Source: Apostichopus japonicus (Eukaryota > Echinodermata > Holothuroidea > Aspidochirotida > Stichopodidae). From it: a DNA stretch of 64,000 bases. The notes beneath the pieces were generated by a model, which was not told where the DNA came from, made no database searches, and was given only the letters and a program-made list of their open reading frames with translations. Shown in pieces: positions 22,310 through 33,599 of the stretch. A program made the translations under genes and the position numbers. The DNA lies in contig NC_092572.1 of NCBI RefSeq assembly GCF_037975245.1, positions 10,126,001 to 10,190,000 of the forward strand. Reading direction: 5' to 3'. The stretch's first letter is position 1. Each line of letters begins with the position of its first letter.

Positions 22310-24240
22310 TTTGACTAAACTTATGAAGCTTGCACGTAAATGATATACTAGACTGTTTTTTTTTTAAAAACAGGTTATGAAAAGTATCTTAAATATCATT
22401 AAACAGTTGGGTACAATAGTTAAACTCACTCTTCCATCTTTTTTCTCTATGGTACTTGTTCCTTTGCTTTTTGGACTCTGGGATAAACTCTTTTGTTCTG
22501 CGAAGGGTACCAATATATCATCTTAAAACATGTCTTTAAGCCATATATAACACTGTTCTCCTCTTCTGTTGTTGCCTCCACACTGGTGTTGTACATCACA
22601 GGAAACCCCACCCTTGACTTAGATATTTGGCTTTTCAATTCCTGCTGGAAAAAAGAAACAGCAAAGTATTCATCATTTGAAAAAAAAATTAAACAAAGTT
22701 GTCACCACAAAGTTATGTGAGATTTGCTTCCACTATAGTCTCAAAAAACAATCCCAAAGTTTGAAGCAGACTGTATAAAGCTGAAAATTTGAACGAGAGT
22801 GTCATCACCATTGCAACCAGAATCAAATGCCCAGAATACAGAGATAATAAAACATGGGCTAAATCTTTGTTTGTTTTTATGATCTTTAAAAATATAAAAT
22901 TTTAGAAACAGAAATGCACTGAGCCAACTTATTTATAGGCCTAATGGTTTTTAGTTGTTATTTTGCTTGCTCACATAACAAGCCCGTTTAGACCTAGGCT
23001 AGAGGAGAATCAGTACTTTGTTACACTAAGTTTGTCTTTCGGTCGTTTTGATTTAGTGTTACTAGTAGTACTAAAGTATATAATGGACCGGCGAAGACTA
23101 GAGAATACCCAGAGTTTTAGCAACTGCGTTAAACTGTATCATCTGATCTATTATTTACGTCAATGAGTTTCATTCAATCTAGGATCAAAAAGAGAAAACT
23201 AATTAATCTTAACCTTTAAACTTTGCTACTAAACAGATATGCTTGAATTACAAATAGATGTCAAAAAAACATCATAATCTACGAATCGAAGCATATACAT
23301 ATACATAAACAGAATAATTTGAATTCGCGCAAGTGAACCCTGCACTACATTGGACAGAAAAAAAAACGTGCAATTAGACCAAACTAAACATACTAAATTT
23401 TCCGTTACTTCTACATAAAATATCAATACAAATACAACAACTTACTCTTTTGGCAGTATACTAAAAGCACATGTTATAATAACTTCAGACTATCAAGCTT
23501 TCCTGAGAAAAAACGGTTAATACTTCTTACAGTAAACAAGTCGACCGTGAAGGAATGTCGCAATTGTTTCCTGGGCGTGACCGGAAATTAAATACTAAAA
23601 AATGATAAATGAAAAGGTTAAATAGAACTGAAGCGTGCATCCTGACTGCTTGCAACATATAATACCGTTGACTAGCCAACATAATTTGTTCAGCCTACTG
23701 TGACTGTACGTTTGAAGGTCTAGCCTTGCTTATTCAATATCACAAAGCCTACCCATTCAGATTCACATGGGAAATTACAGGAAATCTTTACCAAATGAGT
23801 GTAGACTTCAAATAAACTATTGAGCCTTATAGTTCCAGCATTTGTTTGGGAATAAATTAGAAGATTATGTGCCACTGTTCAATCTAGCCCAATACACACA
23901 TAACACATTGTTAATTGGTGTTTAGAATGCACACTTTAGTGTTGAGAATGCACTGCAGTACCCAGTAGAAGCCTATAGGCTACTCACTGTCATTGCACTT
24001 TTGTGTATTGCGAAACGCCAGCGTGACAACGGTAGCGTTACACTAACCATAATACAGTACTAGTGCCAGTGGCCTAACAATTAACTCTAATTTTACCTTC
24101 AAGTTAAAGGAATAACAGGTAGGCCGATGATGGCAGTTAATACCTCCATTCTTCTAAAGACCTTCTTGGGTGATTTACGGTTGAAAGTTGCTTAGAGTGA
24201 TCGTATGAAACTATGCCAAGTCCAGCAAGCTGCCGTTGCC
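22310..24240. other. transposon interior, no recognised gene
   Basis: Short ORFs only; no transposase motif on either strand. Poly-T and poly-A runs are present. Confidence 0.4.
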
Positions 24241-24538
24241 TCTCGGTTTCCAAATTGAAGTGAATCGAATTGGGTTAAAATACATTAGTCCGTCGACACC
24301 GACTAAGCTACGATTATGGCGTAAATCGCGTGTCCGTATCGTTCTTAGTCCATGGGTTAAAATACCTTAGTCCGTCGCCACCCACTAAGCTGCGATTATA
24401 TTTTCCGTAGTCAGTGTAAACTGACTAAGAAGCAGCGATGAAACGAAGATTTTTGCTAGTCCGTGTGCATTGACTAACGTTACAGACTAATTTAACGTTA
24501 GTCCGTGGCAATATTGACTAGTTTATTTTTTCAGTGTA

Positions 24539-25030
24539 CTCTTGCACTCAACAACACAGTCATATAAATTAGTAGTTAAATATATCCCCTACCGCCAGTC
24601 GCACCATGGTAATACTAAACCGTACAGGGAAACCGCTTGTCCCAAAGGTTACCAAATGAGTTGCGTTATATTTTAGTAACCACTCAAACTCAATATACGA
24701 TATAATATAACCCAGCAAGCTTATAAATGCAATTGAAGAATTATAATTTACTCAAACTAACTGTGGATAATTTCAACCTTATACGACAACATTAAATGAA
24801 GATCCACTTTCTCGAATCATGTGATCAGAAATCGGTATAGCTTTTCAAAGAACAAACGGGGAGAGAGTGGTTGTTATTACAAAGTAGAATCATTTGTTTG
24901 AACAAAAGATCATGCTATATTCATTTACTCTGAAATTACTTCTGATGACTTGGCGTTCTGCTTAATGCAACACAGTTCCCAACAACGTTTAACGACGTCA
25001 GACAGTATAATGTAACGGGCGTGCATGTGT
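24539..25030. repeat. segmental duplication copy 1, continuation
   Basis: CCCCTACCGCCAGTCGCACCATGGT and the following bases match 40,190-40,230, and the duplication continues to about 25,000 (matching about 40,540). It completes the block interrupted by the transposon. Confidence 0.6.
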
Positions 25031-25099
25031 AAAGGGGTTCTAGTCTATACTCATCTGTGAGAGCTGTCCTACTGAGCGATGCGTAAAGATAAAGGACAC

Positions 25100-27050
25100 A
25101 CACACGATGTGTTTCCGGCGCGTATCCAGGATTTTGTAATCCGGGGGGCGCGAATTACTATCTAAGCGGAGCGCCACCATCGGTCGGCGTGCAGCGTACA
25201 AGAAAATTTCTGGTTTTGGTACCCCCTCAGATCACCGGAAATGACACTTCTCGGGCTTGAAAATGACCATCCAGATGTACACTTTTGCCTGAGAACCAAG
25301 TATTTCCCAATAGTTTTTTCCCATCCATAACCTTTTTGAAGATTTTCACCAGTCACACATCATGTTCGACCTCATTGCGTCTCCTTTGGATCATTGCTTT
25401 TTGTAGGTGATTCTACGTCGCGGCCCACAATACCCGACAGCCTCAGGTTATAAGCCCATTTTTTGTTCAGAATTTAAAAATTCACATTTCTCGTGATTAA
25501 ACTCACTTCAAAACATACCCATAATGTTGCAAAAAATTTCATCTATGGACAACCAATATAGAGAAACCTCCTTGAACCCCTAACAGACTGGTCAAAATTG
25601 CACGAGTAGACGGAAGTATGATCATAGGCGTACGGGACCATTTCAGTTTGGGCGGGGGTGAGAAACTTTTGTGCCCGAAAGTTCCCGTGACACTATCTAA
25701 GCGGAGCGCCACCGTCGGTTGGCGCATAGCGTACAAGAAATTTTTTGGCAAAAGATGCCTCTCAGATTGCCGGAAATGGCACTTCTGAGGCCTTGCAAGT
25801 TGCATCTAAACATTCTTTATTTTATAATCTCACATCTTAGAAATTGACACTCCCCCAAAAATTTAGTAAATTAGAAGAAGAAAAAATGGTAACATCACTT
25901 TGAAGGGGAAAAATAGGACAGTGTATTTTTTAGGCTCCTATTTAGTTACCGATATTTATTATTTTAACACAGTACTCAGCTACTTCCAGAAAAACATACA
26001 TTGTTCAATTGTAGGCGGGATAATATCGCTGTGTCGGGTGAGACTGCAATTTGTCTCACAAAAAAATATAAAAAATAACAAAGAATATGATAAACCTGTA
26101 CTTCTAGGCTTGTAGGCACTACCCCCTCCCCCCACCATCCATGAACAAGAAAACGTTTCTTATATACACTCATGTCGGGGATGTCCAGGTATACAGTTGA
26201 CTACTTAGAAAAAGTTTTGGATGATAGTGCAAAAAGCGTGGTAGCCCAGATGAGCTGCGCTTACGGTGGTGTTACGCGGAAATATTCGGGCAACATGATG
26301 CTAATTAAGAAAATCGTTAGGCCTATATTAATATTAATGTCACAAAACAAATAACATAAAACGCTCTCCACAGAATTTTCGGGCAAAATTTGAAAAAGAT
26401 TCGGGCAAGCTACTGCATATTTATATGTTCATATATATATTTTTTCTCCTTGGTAATTAAAATAAAGTTCTATGCTTGGCCGACTAACTCGCCATTACTA
26501 ATGTAAAAGAGTTTTGACATAATTGGACCTCCATGCTTTTTCTCAATCTACATAGGACAAAACGTTGTTTATATGAGCATCCAGCGGTATACTGCGCAAC
26601 TTTTAGTGACCGTACGGTACATGATGGCATGCGAAGTAATAACCGATGCTTGCTTATATGATATTGACATTAACAATGTTGATTATGTTGAAATGTTGGT
26701 TATATTTTTCGGGGAAGTCGTTACAGCTCCCCAAATCAAATTGGGCTCCTTCGCCTTTCACTACACACAAACAGTTTTGAGGCTCTTCATCCTGGAACGC
26801 CATTTTCATGCTCACTAATATGATGTGATATCTGCTGTTTGCTTTACAAATTCGAACTGGTGCGTAGCGAATAATTTGCCAAGGGAGGGAGGGGCGAAGC
26901 CTGTTGGCAAACTATCTAAGCGTAGCGCCACGATGGGTTGGCGCGAAGCGTACAAGAAAATTTTGCTCGAAAATGCCTCCGAGATCGCTGGAAATGACAC
27001 TTCCCATGCCTTGTAAGTTGCATCTAAGCATTTTCTATTTCGAATTGACT
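25100..27050. repeat. three direct copies of a dispersed repeat
   Basis: Related segments start near 25,158, 25,693 and 26,910. Each has CTATCTAAGCG(G/T)AGCGCCAC, then a GTTGGCGC...GCGTACAAGAAA-type block, then CGGAAATGACACTTCT or close variants; the last two also share AAGTTGCATCTAA. They lie in the same orientation and are less AT-rich than their surroundings. Probably a transposon family fragment; short ORFs through them are not considered genes. Confidence 0.65.
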
Positions 27051-27059
27051 AGCGATATC

Positions 27060-27559
27060 GGGTACACGTTGTCAGTCCGACACATTTTCAGTCCGAAAAT
27101 AAAATACACGTTTTTATCCGAAAAAATGAGTTTTCAGTCCGACACGTTTTCAGTCCGAAAATAAAATACACGTTTTCAGTCCGAAAATGAAAAACAAGTT
27201 TTCAGTCCGAAAATGAAATACACGTTTTCAGTCTGAAAATGAGATACACGTTTTCAGTTAGGGAATGAAAGCAGGGGGACCGAAAATTCCAATATATTTT
27301 CTAAAACTTTACTCCTTATTTGTCAATTATGAGTATATACGAAAGATTCAATCGATTTCTTTACTATCAGTTCGGGCTGGTGATATTATGGCATTAAAAC
27401 TGCTTTCATTCCCCAACTGAAAACATTTTCGGACTGAAAACGTGTATTTCATTTTCGGACTGAGAACGTGTATTTCATTTCCGGACTGAAAACGTGTATT
27501 TTATTTTTGGACTGAAAACTTGTCGGACTGAAAACTTGTCGGACTGAGGGGTGTACCCC
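27060..27559. mobile_element. 500-bp foldback/MITE-like element with 8-bp target duplication
   Basis: The element starts GGGTACAC and ends GTGTACCCC and is flanked on both sides by the direct repeat GCGATATC (27052-27059 and 27560-27567). Both arms consist of tandem, about 26-31-base units built on TTTTCAGTCCGAAAATGAAA and are inverted relative to each other, around a unique centre of about 110 bases. No coding capacity. The 8-bp duplication fits hAT-like, P-like or similar transposases acting in trans. Confidence 0.8.
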
Positions 27560-27940
27560 GCGATATCATAACAAAAATATGCTCGGGGGGGGGGGGCGGC
27601 GGTCGCCCCATTCCCGAAATGCGTCATGTTCCCCGACGCCTCGGTCGAGTTCGAGACCAGCCACAGTTGGTTTCATAGCACAATTGTTTAAGGCGTCCAT
27701 ACACACACGCGCGTTATGGTAGACCATAATATATATAAAGATACATTAGTGAGAGAGGAAAGATGGAAACGTCAAAAATGGAGTTGTCGGTGTAAGGGGT
27801 AGGGTGAGGCGTACGCCCCTTCCGAAATCCTCGATCCGTCACTGGCTACCCGACCATGTGTATGTAATACTTGGTTCAGCGCAGCGCTGTCACTGTTCCT
27901 CTTTCTCTTCCCGGTGTCTTGGCGTTTATCTTCTGCTTCC

Positions 27941-28135
27941 TCCTTTTCTCCTTTTTCTCTCCTTCTTCTTTTTCTTTTCCCTTCCTTCCTTCCTTCCTTC
28001 CTTCCTTCCTTCCTTCCTTCCTTCCTTCCTTCCTTCCTTCCTTCCTTCCTCTCCTCCTCCTCTTTTTTCCCCTCTTTCTTCCTATTTGCCCTCTTTTTTC
28101 CTTTTTTCTTCTCTTTTTTTTGTCTCCTCTTTTTC
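27941..28135. repeat. (TTCC)n microsatellite in a polypyrimidine tract
   Basis: About 17 TTCC units at 27,981-28,049 are flanked by C/T-rich sequence. Several long ORFs on both strands here are low-complexity artefacts. Confidence 0.95.
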
Positions 28136-28249
28136 TTACCCGGGGGCGCGCCCCAACGCCCCCCCCTGGATAAGCGCCTGTGTTTCGTATATCAAGCACA
28201 TATATTGACGATCTGTCTTTCTCCAGACTCGGCACTTGAATGCCCTCCA

Positions 28250-30540
28250 AATAACTAACAATTACGATTGCTACTGCAAATAATGTACATACAAATAACA
28301 GAAATACACAGGCATCTATATACTTTCAATATGCAAATGATCTTTACTTGACAATATAAACAATTTAAATCACATAACGTGCACTCTTACAGCACTCCCC
28401 GCCCGCTCTCCCCCCAACGTTTATGTTTGGTTTAACCTGCTTGTGAGAGTGAATGTGTTATTCCACTATCCCCATCATACATTTAACACTTAAACCAAGC
28501 GCACACATGACGGCATTATATACATATACATACAGTAACCCATGCCTTACACCTGGCATTTACTACAGCATCGTCACAATTATTTCTAGCAAACAACTAC
28601 AGAATTGTCCAGCTGCTACTTACACGATTATGTAGATAACTATTTTAAAGGCAAAGTTCAATTAAGGGTGATATCAATAGAAATCTTTCAAACGAGCAAG
28701 GGTCGCCGTCTTGTTGTTCATTGTGCCGGGTACTCAACCTGCGGGGCATTTGCATTAGGATATGTAACATTCTGTATTGCCGTACCAGCCCCAGAAGATT
28801 GACTACAGACTAACGGAAGGGGTCCTGATTAAGCGGACTGGGATAGTTTTGATAGTCCTGTCCATTCTTTGGAAACGATTTCAACTCGACTGACCTTTTT
28901 ACGGCATTTACGACCTGTGGGGCTATCGCCTGTTATAATGTGCTGTACGGAGGGGTTTCAAGAGATTTCCCAAATCGCAAGCGTGATATGCTACAGGGAT
29001 TTCGACTTCATTCTGAATTACTTTCATAACCACTAACGGGCCTTCCCGATTTCATATGGCTGTTCCTAGGGAGATCGATTCACACCTTATCCGTACAGGA
29101 GTAACCCTTAAAGTTGACTTTCTATTCATAATTAGACTTTTGAAGGTTCTTTAAGTTCGAATTGAATTCTCCCACTTCCTTAAAAGTTTTCCTCAGATTT
29201 TGGTGTGATGACACAACATAATCTGATGGATTAACCGATGGAGAAACACTTGTCACATGTAAATAATAACACATGTATATAATAAGAAATACCTGTACTT
29301 TGCATAGATCAAGAAAAGCCATTAAAATACATCGCAACGTAGGGAACGCCAAAATGACCCCAACTGATGAAACACGAAAATATAAAGAGGATACACGATG
29401 ACAATTATCATCTACACGATTATAGTTTGGACATTTATATTATTTATATAGGTTATAGAATTCTTCTTACTCGCTTTAAGCACAAATATGTACCCATGAT
29501 ATTCTGTTGCCATCCTGGACTGGATAATAAGAATTTCTGTATTGTAATTTGTGAGTGGTTTTACGACTTAACTGAAGAATATTTGCATGTGCATTCGCGT
29601 ATTCATACGGATATGCAATCGCCCGTTTTTATATTGTAAGTAGTATCGTGTATTCTTTTATTATCGTCGTGTAAAATATTATTATAAACGTGTATATTAT
29701 TTTGTCTTTTCTGGATACTACCATACAAATACATATATCATTATCATATATTATTATCATCAGTTGTGGTCATTTCGGCGTTCCATAGCAACACAGTTTA
29801 TTGCTTACGATTTAGACTTTGAACTGTAAGTGCGCATTGTACAAGCGTAGTGCTTCAGTTACTCACCTTTGAATTATAGGCAGAAGACGACACCGTATGT
29901 ATTACGGAACGGTACGTAAGTACGTAATCTGCACATGGTAAATAGTAATGTTACGTTATGCTTTTGTTTTGGCAGAACAAATAAGATGAAGACATCAGGA
30001 AATTAGCGAGATTATTGAATTAGCCTCAACAACGATAAGGTATTCGAAGGATATTCAACTGTTTATTCGTGTTCATGACGACTATCTCTTCCTTCTAGCC
30101 TTCAGAAACCAATGTAGCTGTAAAGACTGACAAAGGTAATGAACATGGCTATCGTTTGTCTGAAAATCAATAACGTTACCGATTGTTCATTGTATTTCAT
30201 ATAATTTCTATCATATCATTTTAGCTTCATGAAAACTGCGGTTAGACAAATGATTCATACATTCATATATATAAAAAATATGCCTTCATTCGTAGCTCTC
30301 TCTCTTGTTGACAATGATTTACCGATACATTTTCAGTACATGCTGTCAATGGAACAGAAATAAACCTTGAGGAAACAACTGTTTAATAGATATAAATTGA
30401 TTAGTGTATATGCATCATAATGTAACGTGTATCATTTTAACTCATAATTTGCATAAACTCGTTCATTTTGTTTTTGTTTCGCAATCTCCGTTACTGCTTC
30501 TGTTGCATGCCAATATTTTTAGTTTTATAGTAAGGCTCAA
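28250..30540. repeat. segmental duplication copy 1, right part
   Basis: Matches 40,840-42,010 with many substitutions: TATTCTGTTGC...GGACTGGATAATAA, TGTACAAGCGTAGTGCTTCA, GAACATGGCTATCGTTTGT and TTGACAA blocks are collinear. No exon recognised. A short segment at about 30,575-30,690 is an inverted copy of about 26,610-26,760 (GAGCCCAATTTGATTTGGGG). Confidence 0.6.
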
Positions 30541-30859
30541 AAAATGAAAACGTTATTATTTAACTGCGATTATAGGCGTAGGAGCCCAATTTGATTTGGG
30601 GGAGCTGTAACTACTTGACCGAAACATAATACCAACATTTTTCGTTATTACATCGCATGCCATTTACATACAATCATTTGCCGTGTAATTCCCTTCCATA
30701 TCGGTTAGAATTTTGGGAGGTCCTTACAATAATAATGCTAATAATAAGAGAGGTTTAACCATTGAACAACACATTTCAATTTATTTTGCTTTCAGTAGGT
30801 GCCCGAAAAATTCTCAGCATAGTGCTCGAATGATGCAACATGGGCTCAACATTCAGGAA

Positions 30860-31200
30860 GGACATGACTAACATTTCTCCTGCGCCCTCCTTCTCCCCTT
30901 TTCCCCCCTCCCACCACTCCTCTACTCATAGCTCTCTTCCACCCTATTTTTCTCCACATCTTTCTGTCCTTGTCCTTCTCCAATTTATTCCCTCCCCTTC
31001 CCTTAATCCTCTCTTTGTCCCTCCGCTGTGTATCTCCTACCTCTCCTCTTCCGCTGTTGGTTTCTTTCTTTCTTCTCTCCATCCTTTGTCTACTAATTCC
31101 CTTGCATATATCTCTTTGTGTTCACCATGCTCATTAACCTGTCTGTATTCTGTGCGTATTTTTTGTCCCTTCTGTTACTGTTACTTGTCATTTAGCCTTT
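30860..31200. other. pyrimidine-rich low-complexity tract
   Basis: CCT/CTTCC-rich sequence giving a Ser/Pro-rich ORF (30840-31202) with no domain. It directly precedes a hammerhead-like hairpin at 31199, so it may be the remnant of a retroelement untranslated region. Confidence 0.4.
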
Positions 31201-31226
31201 GAAGAAGATCCTGCTAGGATCGAAAC
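31199..31226 (+). ncRNA. degenerate hammerhead-like motif
   Basis: TTGAAGA, then a 5-bp hairpin (GATCC 31207-31211 with GGATC 31217-31221, loop TGCTA), then GAAAC. This copies the core order of the 3.6-kb ribozyme candidate, again with one extra base before the hairpin. Here the invariant first C of the core is T, and no clear cleavage triplet follows. Probably an inactive retroelement tail. Confidence 0.35.
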
Positions 31227-31318
31227 CTATGCGAATTTCTTGCAATCTCTTTTATGTAGAGTAATGTTAGGTCAGCGAATCTAGCATTTCAAATGCATTT
31301 TAATTAATCGTCTTCCCT

Positions 31319-31336
31319 GCCCCCCCCCCCCCCCCC
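31319..31336. repeat. poly-C run
   Basis: Seventeen or so consecutive C residues; length is likely unreliable. Confidence 0.9.
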
Positions 31337-31339
31337 TGA

Positions 31340-33280
31340 TAATACTGCAGTCTCAAGCTCTTTCGTTTTCATGGCAATTGTAAACACACTGTCACGATTT
31401 GCTTGATTGCTTCTTTCATTTTTATGACATAGAAGAGGACGTTTCAGTCATTAGGTATTCAAAATTGCAAATACTTAAAGATATAGTATTTCTGACTAAC
31501 GTTTGAAGTACCGTAACATGTATACAACTGAAAACCATTGCGAGAGGTACAATTACCAAATAGAAGAGTTTGAGCAGTTTTAATTGAAAGCAATCAAGCG
31601 ATAAGTACCTATTTAATGTAAATCAAATTCAGAGTTAAGACCGGGTGCGGAAAGTGTAATTAGGTTTTGAAATATCCATAATGCTACAGTGAGATGGAGA
31701 TGACAAATTTAAATCGATGGCCACGGGAAAGCCGGAAAGTGATTATAATGGAGCAATTAAATATTTTCGTAGTATCATGATGTGTGAAGAATTTTCGATG
31801 CACATATTAGTCCAAATGCTCACATGTTGGTTCCGTTGCTGTGATATATAATTTCGATATTACAAAACATATTCCTTTTATTTTCTCAAGTTAAGTGAAT
31901 ATCAAAGCGATCATGGTTTTTCTAGTTCCCGTTATGGTATCTCCACGTTAGATACCTTAATTTAATATATGTTTAGAAACTTTTTTTTTATAACGGTTCA
32001 GTGATATTGGGATTTGCAAGGTATTATTTTGTAATGTGGAATGGACGAGGCCGAAGGGTTCGATTTGAGTGTAGTGGATCATTTATCATTAATTACTGAA
32101 ATTTAAAAAAAAAAAAATCTTTGGAAAATATTGCAATTTCTACATATATATATATAACACTTCACAGGATTACAAACAACCCTGTAAACTTTGCAGTACG
32201 CCGACCAGGAAATTACTTTAAACTAATATACTTTGTTGAGGATTGTAGCAGATAGAAGTAGCTTTCAGTATTAGCTTTCCTTTATGAGTGCTTTTCAAAA
32301 GAACAGCCAAACATTTCCTCATACTTAATTACTCTGTTGTTAAGCTGTGTAATAATTAACACAATGAGGGAAGGGTATGAAAGTCTTTGTAAGAAAATGC
32401 TATCGTTATGAAGAAGATCGTAAACTAGATTACTTTCTGTGTAAGTCTTTTAAGTTCAATCAGAAATGGAGTTTGTTAGCCGATCAATTGTTTTAGTTCG
32501 CCATCTTCATTTGTTTGAAACTATGATCATGCAACAACACCATCACCCAATTCATAAATGTAATGACATTGAAGGGGAAGTATTTCAGTCAGTTGGCTGT
32601 TGCAGCTTGTAAGTGCTCCATCTGTTATCATAGCAATGGTTGTCATATGATGGATTTGACAAGTACCGGGACTACCTAGGAATTCTGTCATGCATGTTGA
32701 AATATGAATCAATGCTGTGGGTTCCACCGGTGGATGTGGTGACGAAAAGTGTCCGGTTTGTCTATATGCGTTTGGGTGTTGTGTAAGCGCTTAAAAAAGG
32801 TGTTTCCATACGCCGATTGACTTCAAACTTGTGGGTATATGCCTGGTCATGAGGCAAACTGTCTCTTTGACCTTTTAATAGGATTAAGATTATACCAAAA
32901 TGCCAAATAATCCCAAAACAACGTTTTGATCATCAAGCGCCAAAACGACTGAAACTCTCAAACCATGTTAAATATCAGCCTTGACACTGAGCATCAATAA
33001 ACGTGAAATACCAAATGGTTCACGGTCAGTATTGTAATAATCTAACATCAAATGGGGCTAAAATTGTACGGAAAGGAGTTTATATCCCATCTACAGAGGA
33101 GAAGGGGTAATGACTCTTTGATTAAAAAATACAAGCATTAACTTCGACAGCTTAATGATGGAATGACACTCTCGGAATTAGCCTTCGTGATAAGAATAAA
33201 ATTAACACTATATATTTTCCCTAGGAAATGTGGGGCAAAAGTTGGCTAGACTAGGTGACACCAATACCCCCTCTTATCCT
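31340..33280. other. intergenic sequence, nothing recognised
   Basis: AT-rich. A minus-strand ORF at 32527-32727 shows no known motif. Confidence 0.35.
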
Positions 33281-33293
33281 CCACTGTGCCAGT

Positions 33294-33594
33294 CATCACA
33301 ATTAGTTATGTGGCCTTTCTCCCTGTTAACCACAACAAAAATACTTCGGTTACATTTGCTTGCTATTGTAAGGAATCAATAAAGTGTAAATCAATTGTTG
33401 ACTTGATGCATTGTAGTGGAATGTACACACAGTCAGTAAACAGAAAAGTACACATAATTTTGCTACTGTACTTGTACACTTATGCGATAGGACAATACTA
33501 CAAGGGTGAATTGACGATGTTTAATTACAGGATAGAAAGGCACATTCCATTCTTCACCTATATGTTTGGTGTAATGTTGAATAACGGCAACTAA
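33294..33594 (+). pseudogene. possible decayed Ig-like exon
   Basis: An acceptor-like tccactgtgccag gives a phase-1 frame, the phase used by all Ig exons at 43.7-45.4 kb. Residues include LPVNHNKNTSVTFACYCKES, like the B-strand S-V-T-F-x-C of an Ig domain. Near the end GELTMFNYRIERHIPFFTYM lies where L-T-I-x-N...Y-x-C is expected. The second Cys and the core Trp are absent and no clear donor is seen before the stop, so it is either a broken copy or chance. Its position downstream of duplication copy 1 mirrors that of the Ig gene after copy 2. Confidence 0.3.
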
Positions 33595-33599
33595 GTATT

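Larger units (their letters stand above)
19166..24538. mobile_element. 5.4-kb DNA transposon with GACTAA/TTAGTC subterminal repeats
   Basis: The ends read TACACTGAAAA and its inverse TTTTCAGTGTA. Both terminal 300-400 bases are packed with GACTAA, TTAGTC and related words in both orientations, as in CACTA-type elements. The flanks are GTAC on both sides, so the target duplication is 2-4 bp depending on where the inverted repeat starts (CACTGAAAA with TA, or ACTGAAAA with GTAC). The related locus at about 40,150 lacks the insert, showing an empty site. No transposase ORF was recognised, so it looks non-autonomous. Superfamily CMC (EnSpm/Chapaev-like) is an inference from CACTG termini and subterminal repeats. 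Confidence 0.65.

Noticed and set aside
27804-28258. Several 100-134-codon ORFs on both strands
   Set aside because: All are translations of the TTCC microsatellite and its pyrimidine-rich flanks.
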